A stretch of 12,201 bases of DNA from Candidatus Glassbacteria bacterium RIFCSPLOWO2_12_FULL_58_11 (GTDB taxonomy: Bacteria > Gemmatimonadota > Glassbacteria > GWA2-58-10), in the NCBI GenBank assembly GCA_001780825.1, contig MFIX01000063.1:1-12201 (forward strand), given 5' to 3'. A program made the position numbers and the translations under genes. Positions 1 to 5,812 of this stretch are shown in pieces; the first letter of the stretch is position 1; every line of letters starts with the position of its first letter. The notes beneath the pieces are model-generated. The model made no database searches. It was not told the DNA's origin and saw only the letters and a program-made list of their open reading frames with translations.

Positions 1-1
1 G

Positions 2-907
2 AAAAAGATGCTGGGCAGGACCGGGATGAATGTCTCGATCCTCGCCCTGGGTGGGGGCAGCGCCCTGTCGATGGTCAAGAAGGATGAGGATGCGCTGGCC
101 CTGATCGACCTGGCCCGCCGCAAAGGCGTCAACTACTTCGACTCCGGCTCGGATTACGATAACGGCAAGAGCGAGATGCGCCTCGGCGAGGCGCTCGCGC
201 CCTACCGCAAGGATGTTTACCTCAGCACCAAGTACTCCCCCAGCAAATCGCCGGATGAGATCAGGAAAAATTTCGAAACCTCGCTTAAGCGTTTCCGCAC
301 CGATTACCTCGACAACGCCAACATGCACGGCCTGACCAAGCCGACCGATGCGGAGCTGATGTTTACCTCCGGCGCCCTGGAGACCCTGGTCAAGCTGAAA
401 GAGGAGGGGGTGGTAAAGCATATCGGGGTGACCAACCACCGGCCCATCCCCTGTGTCGAGGCAATGAAGCGCTTCCAGTTCGACTCGGTCTCCATGGCCA
501 CCAATGCCACCCGGATGCACTTTCTGGATGAATTTGCTGGACCGGCCGAAGGCAGCTTCGAGGATGCGGCAATACCGCTGGGGCTCGAGCAGGGAATCGG
601 CATCTGGGCTTTCAAGGTGACCGGCCAGCGGAGATTGATCCAGCAAAAAGATGAGCCGGACAAGGCGCCCGGACTGGAGCTGATCCGCTATGCCTACAGC
701 CTGCCGGTGCACGGGGTGATCCTGGGCATGAGCACGCTGGAGCAGGTGGAATCCGCGGCCAAGCTGGCCTCGAGCTTCAAGCCGATGACCAAGGAAGAGA
801 TGAAGTACTGGAACGACAGGCTGGCCCCCAACGCCACGCCGCTGACCCTGGATTACCTGCGCGAGGGTTACGTGGATGACGGCGGCTGGAGGGCGCACCT
901 GGCCTGA
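2..907 (+). CDS. Aldo/keto reductase (probably 5'-partial)
   Basis: NAD(P)H-dependent oxidoreductase of the aldo/keto reductase superfamily, a TIM-barrel enzyme that interconverts carbonyls and alcohols; the substrate cannot be told from sequence. Counting from the ATG at position 8, the N-terminal LGRTGMNVS strand and GGG turn are present. The usual catalytic tetrad is intact as Asp45, Tyr50, Lys75 (LSTKYS) and His107 (NANMHGL), and the C-terminal cofactor region contains LGMSTLEQVE. There is no C-terminal 4Fe-4S domain. The frame is open to the window edge, and two lysine codons precede the ATG with no visible ribosome binding site. In this family a few residues, or a Tat signal, commonly precede LGRTG, so the true start is probably outside the window; position 8 remains possible. 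The gene stands alone and is followed by a strong terminator. Family is certain, physiological role unknown. Confidence 0.9.
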   Translation, partial: KKMLGRTGMNVSILALGGGSALSMVKKDEDALALIDLARRKGVNYFDSGSDYDNGKSEMRLGEALAPYRKDVYLSTKYSPSKSPDEIRKNFETSLKRFRTDYLDNANMHGLTKPTDAELMFTSGALETLVKLKEEGVVKHIGVTNHRPIPCVEAMKRFQFDSVSMATNATRMHFLDEFAGPAEGSFEDAAIPLGLEQGIGIWAFKVTGQRRLIQQKDEPDKAPGLELIRYAYSLPVHGVILGMSTLEQVESAAKLASSFKPMTKEEMKYWNDRLAPNATPLTLDYLREGYVDDGGWRAHLA

Positions 908-933
908 AAATGGGCAGGATTTCGCAGATCAAT

Positions 934-972
934 AAAAAAGGGGCTGTCCCGCAAGCGGGCGGCCCCTTTTTT
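934..972. terminator. Intrinsic terminator after the aldo/keto reductase
   Basis: A run of six A, then GGGGC, an inner TCCCGC-AA-GCGGGC hairpin, GCCCC and a run of T. The long GC-rich stem is flanked by A on the left and T on the right, so it can work in both directions. It starts 27 bp after the reductase stop at 907 and is the clear end of that transcript. Confidence 0.9.
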
Positions 973-983
973 CATATATTCAT

Positions 984-1043
984 GTAGGGGCGACGCATGC
1001 GTCGCCTGGATAAGGCAGGGCAGGCTCAGGGGCCTGCCCCTAC
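984..1043. repeat. Palindromic repeat, copy 1 (two-hairpin form)
   Basis: The element begins GTAGGGGC (984-991) and ends GCCCCTAC (1036-1043), an 8-bp terminal inverted repeat. Inside are a perfect 18-bp palindrome (989-1006) centred on GCATGC and a second hairpin with arms GGGCAGGC (1018-1025) and GCCTGCCC (1032-1039). No coding potential. It looks like a REP/MITE-type intergenic element; the family name is not known to me. Confidence 0.75.
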
Positions 1044-1071
1044 AATTCTTTCGATTCAAAATTGTGACGGC

Positions 1072-1128
1072 GTAGGGGAACGGCATGCCGTTCCCGAACC
1101 ACAAATTCGGGCGGTTCACGGACCGCCC
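1072..1128. repeat. Palindromic repeat, copy 2 (two-hairpin form, altered arms)
   Basis: It starts with the same GTAGGGG (1072-1078) and contains a perfect 20-bp palindrome (1076-1095), again centred on GCATGC but with different arms (GGGAACG/CGTTCCC). A second hairpin follows, GGGCGGT (1109-1115) with ACCGCCC (1122-1128). The right-hand CTAC end of copy 1 is not present. Same layout as copy 1, with changed but still paired arms. Confidence 0.65.
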
Positions 1129-1196
1129 CGGCAGTGCTGAAGAATAATCGACCAGACAGGAAATATTACAAAATACTCTTAGAAAACTAATATTAC

Positions 1197-1226
1197 CGTA
1201 GGGGCGACGCATGCGTCGCCCCTACG
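1197..1226. repeat. Palindromic repeat, copy 3 (perfect 30-bp palindrome)
   Basis: A perfect 30-bp palindrome: left half CGTAGGGGCGACGCA, right half its exact complement. Its first 23 bases after the initial C match the start of copy 1. It lies 31 bp beyond the thiD stop (minus strand) and could fold in the thiD 3' end, but no T-rich tail follows, so I do not call it an intrinsic terminator. Confidence 0.8.
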
Positions 1227-1257
1227 CTGCGCGTATTTTTTTCAGGATACCGCGCTC

Positions 1258-2073
1258 TTACCCGTCTCTTTTCTCCACCGGCTCATGCAGCAGGGTCCCA
1301 TAACCCTTGCCGGTCGGGTGCGCCTTACGGATGCCGTTCAGCACATACTCCCGGGCCGTCTCGACCGCGCGCACCAACGGCAGGCCCAGAGCCAGACCGG
1401 CGGTAACCGCGGCGCTCAAGGTGCAGCCGGTACCGTGGGTATGGGGCGTGTCGATCCGCTCGCTCTCGAAGATTTTGAGCTCTCCGCCGGGCAGCCGCAG
1501 CAGGTCGATCAGGCACTCCCCTTTAAGGTGACCGCCCTTAACCAGCACGCCATTGGCTCCCATGCCTTGCAGGGCCTCCGCGGCTTTCTCCATGCTCCGG
1601 CGGTCCTCTACCGGAAAGCCGACGAGCCTAGAGGCTTCCACCGCATTGGGCGTGATCAGCAGCGAGCGTGGGAACAGCCTCTCGACCATTACCCCGACCG
1701 CCTCCGGCTCCAGCAGCGGGTCGCCGCTTTTGGCCACCAGTACGGTATCGAGCACCAGGGGCACTCCGGGGTAACGGTCCAGCACCCCGGCCACGGCGGC
1801 GATAATCTCCGCATCGGCCAGCATCCCGCATTTAAGGGCATCCACGCCGATATCGCCGAATACCGACTCCATCTGCCGGGCGGCAAACTCGCCGCTCACC
1901 TTGTACACGCCCTGCACGCCGACCGAATTCTGGGCGGTCAGGGCGGTGATCGCGCTCATGCCGAAACAGCCGAATGACTGGAAAGTTTTCAGGTCCGCCT
2001 GAATTCCCGCTCCGCCGCCGCTGTCGCTGCCCGCTACGGTAAGAGCACGCGGCGGACAGGCACTATTTTTCAT
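1258..2073 (-). CDS. thiD: Hydroxymethylpyrimidine/phosphomethylpyrimidine kinase
   Basis: ThiD phosphorylates HMP and then HMP-phosphate, giving the pyrimidine half of thiamine. The 271-residue length is normal for the family. Visible motifs: GSDSGGGAGIQAD (15-27), TAQNS (46-50), VAKSG (113-117), TPN (141-143), VKGGH (178-182) and the anion-hole motif HTHGTGCTLSAA (211-222) with Cys217. One deviation: the usual DPVM before VAKSG reads DTVL (109-112), so Pro and Met are replaced. The start codon lies inside the 3' end of the ParA-like gene, overlapping by 11 bp, so the two are very likely co-transcribed and translationally coupled. The upstream GGAG is about 10 bp from the ATG. No TPP riboswitch precedes the pair, and no other thiamine gene is in the window, so this may be a salvage enzyme. 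Confidence 0.95.
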   Translation of the reverse strand: MKNSACPPRALTVAGSDSGGGAGIQADLKTFQSFGCFGMSAITALTAQNSVGVQGVYKVSGEFAARQMESVFGDIGVDALKCGMLADAEIIAAVAGVLDRYPGVPLVLDTVLVAKSGDPLLEPEAVGVMVERLFPRSLLITPNAVEASRLVGFPVEDRRSMEKAAEALQGMGANGVLVKGGHLKGECLIDLLRLPGGELKIFESERIDTPHTHGTGCTLSAAVTAGLALGLPLVRAVETAREYVLNGIRKAHPTGKGYGTLLHEPVEKRDG

Positions 2074-2803
2074 AGGTCAGAATCTCCGCGGTCAATTTTA
2101 TGTAATCCCGGGCCCCGCTGCTGGTGATATCGTACTCGTAAATCGATTTGCCGAACGCCGGGGATTCCTTCAGTTTGGTATTCTGGTGAATGACGGTCTT
2201 GAACATTTCCCTGGGAAACAGCTTGCAGAGTACCGAATAAATCTCGCGGCTGATCCGCGTGCGCAAATCGAACTGGGTCGCCAGGATACCCATCAGGTGA
2301 AGCTGGTGGTTGGTCTGCTGGCAGACCTCCCGGATCAGCTCGAAAGTCTGTTTGAGCCCGCTGATCGAAAAATAATCCATCGCCACCGGGATAATCGCCA
2401 GATCGGCGAAAAGGAGCGCATTGATATTGATCAGGTTGAGCGAGCTGCTGCAGTCGAGGATCACGTAATCGCAGTTCGAGAGGTCCTCCAGGGCCCGGCT
2501 GAGCTGCTTCTCCCGATCCTTGCGCTTGACCAGCTCCCATTCGCACTCCAGCAGCCTGCGGCCCCCCGAGGGGATGACAAACAGGTTGCGCCGCACCTCC
2601 GACATCGCGGCCCGCTTGCCCAGCAGCAGCGCATTGACTCCCTCATCGCTCTCGATGTCGTAAATCTCGGCGAGGTTGTTCTGGGGGTCGCAGTCAAGCA
2701 TGATCACCCGTTTCCCGTTGAGCGACAGGCCGTGGCCCACGTTAAAGGAGGTGGTGGTCTTGCCTACTCCGCCCTTGGTGGAAATGACCGCGATTTTTTT
2801 CAT
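2063..2803 (-). CDS. Orphan ParA/Soj-family ATPase
   Basis: A 246-residue P-loop ATPase of the ParA/MinD superfamily. These form ATP-dependent dimers that bind DNA or membrane and position chromosomes, plasmids or protein assemblies. The deviant Walker A motif STKGGVGKTTT (8-18) has both the signature Lys10 and Lys15. LDCDPQNN (36-43) is the A' motif, and YVILDCSSSL (113-122) is Walker B with Asp117; the usual DCPPSL is here DCSSSL. There is no N-terminal HTH, so it resembles the small chromosomal Soj type. The C-terminus (VIHQNTKLKESPAFGKSIYEYD) is typical of ParA. No parB and no parS-like GTTTCAC-type site lie beside it; instead the gene runs 11 bp into thiD. An A-rich leader precedes the ATG with only a weak GGGTAAA. 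Its cargo is unknown. Confidence 0.9.
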   Translation of the reverse strand: MKKIAVISTKGGVGKTTTSFNVGHGLSLNGKRVIMLDCDPQNNLAEIYDIESDEGVNALLLGKRAAMSEVRRNLFVIPSGGRRLLECEWELVKRKDREKQLSRALEDLSNCDYVILDCSSSLNLININALLFADLAIIPVAMDYFSISGLKQTFELIREVCQQTNHQLHLMGILATQFDLRTRISREIYSVLCKLFPREMFKTVIHQNTKLKESPAFGKSIYEYDITSSGARDYIKLTAEILTYEK

Positions 2804-2840
2804 TTTTTTGGCTTTACCCGCGTTTTAATTGTTCTGCAAG

Positions 2841-2869
2841 AGCTTACCATAAGCCGGACTATTTTTCAA
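2841..2869 (-). promoter_or_regulatory. Candidate sigma70 promoter for parA-thiD
   Basis: Read on the minus strand: TTGAAA (2869-2864), a 17-bp spacer, then TGG-TAAGCT with the -10 hexamer at 2846-2841. The TG just before it fits an extended -10. Transcription would start about 30 bp upstream of the ATG. The -10 itself matches only three of six consensus bases. Confidence 0.4.
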
Positions 2870-2879
2870 GCCCGAACGG

Positions 2880-2900
2880 GAATGAATAGCCAATTCATTC
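2880..2900. promoter_or_regulatory. Operator-like inverted repeat upstream of parA
   Basis: Perfect 8-bp arms GAATGAAT (2880-2887) and ATTCATTC (2893-2900) around a 5-bp centre. It sits just upstream of the candidate -35 of parA-thiD, where an activator or autoregulator might bind. AT-rich repeats of this size can occur by chance. Confidence 0.3.
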
Positions 2901-2973
2901 AATAACAATAAAGATTGTCCGCCTTCAGAAGCGTGTCGAAGTATTTCCTGTGTGCCTGATTTTTTCCAGTCAC

Positions 2974-3103
2974 TGCAGGGGCAGTTAAAAAATCCACATA
3001 TTCCAGGAAATTCAAAACGGTAGGCAGATATTGCGGATGACCCGGTTTAGCTGCATGAAATTAGTGGAATTACCGCTGCGGAGACGCATACGTTGCCCCT
3101 GCA
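2974..3103. repeat. Degenerate copies of the GTAGGGG palindrome
   Basis: Bases 3075-3102 align with the 28-bp palindrome at 1198-1225 at 21 of 28 positions and keep ACGCAT and TTGCCCCTGC. Bases 2974-2983 (TGCAGGGGCA) are the exact inverse of 3094-3103. The 130-bp segment is therefore framed by inverted repeat ends like those of copy 1. It reads as a decayed or diverged member of the family. Confidence 0.5.
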
Positions 3104-3307
3104 ACTCATGGTTATTACCTGCATGCGTGATTATGTCACGGCGATTTTAGACTGGACAAGCAAAATTTCGGGTTCAAGGTTGCCGGAACGGCCCCGGAAC
3201 TTTCGCGACCTACCCGGCCGGAGCCTGCGCCAGCGAAGTTAAGAGATTATTATTTAAGGTGCTGCAAATTCAGGTTTTTTAAAGTATTTTTTTTCCCTGC
3301 CGATAAC

Positions 3308-3432
3308 TAAAATGACCCGAAAGGGCTCTGCACAAACAGCTTCATCGTTACCGACCCCCCGGTAATGACTTCTTCGCGGAAGTCAATGTGCAGCAGGGCT
3401 TTGGGAGTTGCAGATCCCAAAGCCCGTTTTTT
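3308..3432 (+). ncRNA. Candidate structured small RNA with its own terminator
   Basis: The + strand can fold into a small three-way junction. P1 pairs CTGCACA (3328-3334) with TGTGCAG (3387-3393). P2 pairs TTACCG (3348-3353) with CGGTAA (3360-3365), extendable by one G-U and one C-G pair. P3 pairs TGACTTC (3366-3372) with GAAGTCA (3379-3385). A CCC-GAAA-GGG hairpin (3316-3325) precedes it, and the terminator hairpin at 3396-3432 follows directly. No + strand protein gene lies upstream for that terminator to serve and none follows, which argues for a free-standing RNA. TAAAAT at 3308-3313 could be a -10, but no -35 is seen and the true 5' end may be further upstream. It does not match 6S, SRP, tmRNA, RNase P or riboswitch signatures I can recall. 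Confidence 0.45.
3396..3432 (+). terminator. Strong intrinsic terminator, + strand
   Basis: A perfect 11-bp stem GGGCTTTGGGA (3396-3406)/TCCCAAAGCCC (3415-3425), an 8-base loop, then G and six T. There is no T-run in the minus direction, so it is directional. It ends a + strand transcript although no + strand protein gene exists between 972 and here. Confidence 0.85.
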
Positions 3433-3452
3433 ACTCCGCAGGGAGCGGAGCG

Positions 3453-3500
3453 CAAAAAGAAAACCCCCCGCAAAAGTGTTCACTTTCCTTTTGCGGGGGG
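3453..3500 (-). terminator. Intrinsic terminator of the EF-G2-like gene
   Basis: A perfect 13-bp stem CCCCCCGCAAAAG (3464-3476)/CTTTTGCGGGGGG (3488-3500). On the minus strand it is followed by TTTTCTTTTT (3463-3454). It lies 37 bp after the stop of the EF-G2-like gene. TAATTTTTT follows on the + strand too, so it may also stop rightward transcripts. Confidence 0.9.
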
Positions 3501-3537
3501 TAATTTTTTAAATACCAAGTGGTTGAAGCGTTATTTC

Positions 3538-5628
3538 CTAGGCTTTCTCTTTCTCTTTCTTGAATTCCTGAATAATCTTTTCAACCTGATCCCTGGGCAC
3601 TTCCTCATAATGCGAGAAATCGCTCTTGAAAACCCCCCGGCCCTGGGTAATCGAGCGCAGGCTGGTGGAATACTTATAGAGCTCGGCCTGCGGGACCTGC
3701 GCGGTCACCTTCTGGAAATGGCCCTGGGTGGTCATGCCCTGGATCCTGCCGCGCCGGCTGTTCAGGTCGCCGATTACATCACCCATATATTCTTCCGGCA
3801 CGATAACCTCGACATTGAGGATCGGTTCGAGCAGGATCGGGGTCGACTGCATGACCACTTTCTGGAAGGCCATGCTGCCGGCGACCTGAAAGGCGACATC
3901 CGAGGAATCGACGGTGTGATAGCTGCCGTCAAAGCATTCCGCCCGGAAGTCCTCGACCGGATACCCGGCTAGCACGCCCTTACCGGCCGCCTCCCGGACC
4001 CCCTTCTCCACGCCGGGTATGAACCGGCCCGGGATCGCTCCGCCGACAATCTTGTCCACAAATTCAATCCCGCCGCCGCGCTCCAGGGGCATAAGGCGGA
4101 TCCAGCAGTCGCCGTACTGTCCCCTTCCGCCGCTCTGTTTCTTGTACTTGCCCTGCCCCTCGCTGGAGGAGCGGATCGTCTCCTTGTAGGCGATTCTGGG
4201 CTTAGCGTACTCGGCGTCCACATTGAACTTTCGCTTGAGCTTGTGCAGGATCACCTCGAGGTGCAGCTCTCCCATGCCCCAAACTATCATCTGGTGCAGG
4301 GTGCCGTCGAAGTAGCTGTGGAAGGTCTGGTCCTCCTCTTGAAGCTTTTTCAGCCCTGTGGAGATTTTATCCTCATCTCCGCGGGTTTTGGGCTCGATCG
4401 CTACATTTATCACCGGTTTTGGGAAGTCGATCTCGGGCAGAACCACCGGAACTGCCTTAGTCGACAGCGTGTTGCCGGTATGGGTGTGTTTCAGCTTGGC
4501 CACCACGCCGATATCGCCGGCCATCAGCTCCTCGATCTCGAAACGGTCTCTTCCCTGCATGATACTGAGATGGCCGAGTCGCTCGATATGACCGCCATTG
4601 GCGTTGAGCACCTCATCGCCGTTCTTGAGCACTCCGGAAAACAGCCGGAAGAAACTCAGGTCGCCGACATGCGGCTCGGTAATGGTTTTGTAAACCAGAG
4701 CCACCAACGGGCCGCCCGAACTGCGCTGGACCTCCACCCCGGCCTCCTTGCCGACCGGATTGGCCTTTAGCGGCGGAAACATGGTCGGGTCCGGCAGCAC
4801 GTTGACCAGGCCGTTCAGAAGCTGCTGCATACCATAGGTGTTCGCGGCCGAGCCGCAGAAAACCGGAAATATCTCACGGTTCCTGACTCCCCGCTGGAGA
4901 GCCGCGGCGATCTCCTCGGCGCTCAGCTTCTCATCGGCGAAATATCTCTCCATCAGGGACTCATCCAGCTCGGCGACAAACTCGATAAATTCCTTATGCG
5001 CCTGATCGACCTCCGCTTTCATATCCGCCGGGACATCCTCCTGCGTGTACTCGCCCTTGAGCGTATCTTTCACGCCGAGGCAGGCTTTATTGGTGGTCAG
5101 GTCCACCACGCCGCGGAAATGCTCACCCTCGCCAACCGGCAGGGTCAAGGGTACGAAATGGCCCTCGAAGCTCTTGCGCAACTGCTCGAGCACTTTCTGG
5201 AAGTCGGCGTGCTCTTTATCCATCATATTGATAAAAACCGCCACCGGCATCTTGTGCTCCGCGGCGGTACGCCACATCAGCTCCGTCCCGATTTCCACGC
5301 CGCTCGAGGCATGCACCACCAGCAGCGCGCTGTCCGTCCCCCGCAGAGCCGCGTAAGCATCACCACTGAAATCCAGGTAACCCGGCGCATCCACCAGGTT
5401 GATCTTGGCCCGCTCCCATTCGGCGAAAGCGATCCCGAGGTTGATCGAAATCTTTCTTTCAATTTCATCCTGACTGTAGTCGGTGAGGCTGTTGCCCTCG
5501 GCTACGCTGCCGAGCCGTTTTGAAGAGCCGGCGGCAAAACAGAGGGCGCCGGTCAGGGTGGTTTTCCCACAACTGGCATGCCCCACCACAGCGACATTCC
5601 GGATATCTTTGCTTTCGTATTTCTTCAT
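3538..5628 (-). CDS. Elongation factor G-like protein, EF-G2 subfamily
   Basis: A 696-residue translational GTPase with the full EF-G domain order I-V. It has a GTP-binding domain with P-loop GHASCGKT (16-23), switch II DAPGY (80-84), an NMMD G4 site (134-137) and GSA at G5 (259-261). Domain II runs roughly 300-395 and domain III includes GMGELHLEV (451-459). Domain IV has the EF-G2 hallmark EGQGKYKKQSGGRGQYGD (490-507), and domain V contains RRGRIQGM (625-632). DAPGY in place of DTPGH, and the domain IV motif, are shared with Thermus-type EF-G2, so this is the paralogue, not the housekeeping factor. In G4 the normal NKxD lysine is Met135, which may weaken guanine recognition. No rpsL, rpsG or tuf is nearby, again unlike canonical fusA. 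The start is set by GGGGAG 7 bp upstream. The family's cellular role is not settled. Confidence 0.93.
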   Translation of the reverse strand: MKKYESKDIRNVAVVGHASCGKTTLTGALCFAAGSSKRLGSVAEGNSLTDYSQDEIERKISINLGIAFAEWERAKINLVDAPGYLDFSGDAYAALRGTDSALLVVHASSGVEIGTELMWRTAAEHKMPVAVFINMMDKEHADFQKVLEQLRKSFEGHFVPLTLPVGEGEHFRGVVDLTTNKACLGVKDTLKGEYTQEDVPADMKAEVDQAHKEFIEFVAELDESLMERYFADEKLSAEEIAAALQRGVRNREIFPVFCGSAANTYGMQQLLNGLVNVLPDPTMFPPLKANPVGKEAGVEVQRSSGGPLVALVYKTITEPHVGDLSFFRLFSGVLKNGDEVLNANGGHIERLGHLSIMQGRDRFEIEELMAGDIGVVAKLKHTHTGNTLSTKAVPVVLPEIDFPKPVINVAIEPKTRGDEDKISTGLKKLQEEDQTFHSYFDGTLHQMIVWGMGELHLEVILHKLKRKFNVDAEYAKPRIAYKETIRSSSEGQGKYKKQSGGRGQYGDCWIRLMPLERGGGIEFVDKIVGGAIPGRFIPGVEKGVREAAGKGVLAGYPVEDFRAECFDGSYHTVDSSDVAFQVAGSMAFQKVVMQSTPILLEPILNVEVIVPEEYMGDVIGDLNSRRGRIQGMTTQGHFQKVTAQVPQAELYKYSTSLRSITQGRGVFKSDFSHYEEVPRDQVEKIIQEFKKEKEKA

Positions 5629-5635
5629 TAGAATG

Positions 5636-5641
5636 CTCCCC
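5636..5641 (-). promoter_or_regulatory. Ribosome binding site of the EF-G2-like gene
   Basis: GGGGAG on the minus strand, 7 bases before the ATG at 5628; it fixes the start codon. Confidence 0.8.
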
Positions 5642-5684
5642 GGGGGAAATGAGGCTTTTGGAATAATTTTTTTCGAAGGAAGGA

Positions 5685-5715
5685 ATTATATAAATAACCC
5701 GGCCCGGAGTGTCAA
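5685..5715 (-). promoter_or_regulatory. Strong sigma70-type promoter of the EF-G2-like gene
   Basis: On the minus strand a perfect -35 TTGACA (5715-5710). It is followed either by TATATA after 17 bp (5692-5687) or by a perfect TATAAT after 19 bp (5690-5685). The leader is about 50 bases. This gives the gene its own transcription start, independent of the mutarotase gene upstream. Confidence 0.75.
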
Positions 5716-5756
5716 GAATAAGGATAAAGCGCGCCTTAAACAGAGCGCCGCGGGGC

Positions 5757-5784
5757 AAAATAAAGGGCGGTCCGCAGACCGCCC
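5757..5784 (-). terminator. Terminator of the mutarotase gene
   Basis: Perfect 8-bp stem GGGCGGTC (5765-5772)/GACCGCCC (5777-5784) with a 4-base loop, followed on the minus strand by CTTTATTTT. It starts 29 bp after the mutarotase stop. The stem is close to the second hairpin of repeat copy 2 (1109-1128), so it may derive from the same repeat family. Confidence 0.65.
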
Positions 5785-5812
5785 CGCCGTAAATCCACTC
5801 CGATAGTCCGGT

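Larger units (their letters stand above)
2804..3307. other. Intergenic stretch with no protein gene
   Basis: Beyond the parA promoter, the inverted repeat and the degenerate palindromes, I see no credible coding frame. At 3183-3240 a GC-rich block contains a direct repeat CCGGAAC (3183-3189, 3195-3201) and a foldable pair AACTTTCGC (3198-3206)/GCGAAGTT (3233-3240) with one bulge, which may be structured RNA or DNA of unknown role. AT-rich runs follow at 3245-3296. Confidence 0.5.

Noticed and set aside
868..1212. Minus-strand open frame of 114 codons
   Set aside because: It is made up mostly of the palindromic repeats and the terminator and has no protein-like pattern.
984..1226. CRISPR array
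   Set aside because: Repeats are palindromes of different arms and uneven spacing, not identical direct repeats with uniform spacers.
2804..2900. TPP riboswitch upstream of parA-thiD
   Set aside because: I looked for the conserved CUGAGA and the ACCUGAUCUGG-type core; neither is present on the minus strand.
3120..3195. tRNA-like GGTTCAA (T-loop)
   Set aside because: The flanking bases do not form a T-stem and no acceptor or anticodon stem can be built.
3190..3235. Resemblance to a c-di-GMP riboswitch on the minus strand
   Set aside because: Short CCGGCCGGGTAGG similarity only; the tetraloop-receptor and the second conserved stem are missing, and no gene lies in position.
3388..3972. + strand open frame of 194 codons
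   Set aside because: It runs through two terminators and then antisense through the EF-G2 3' end; no domain or ribosome site.
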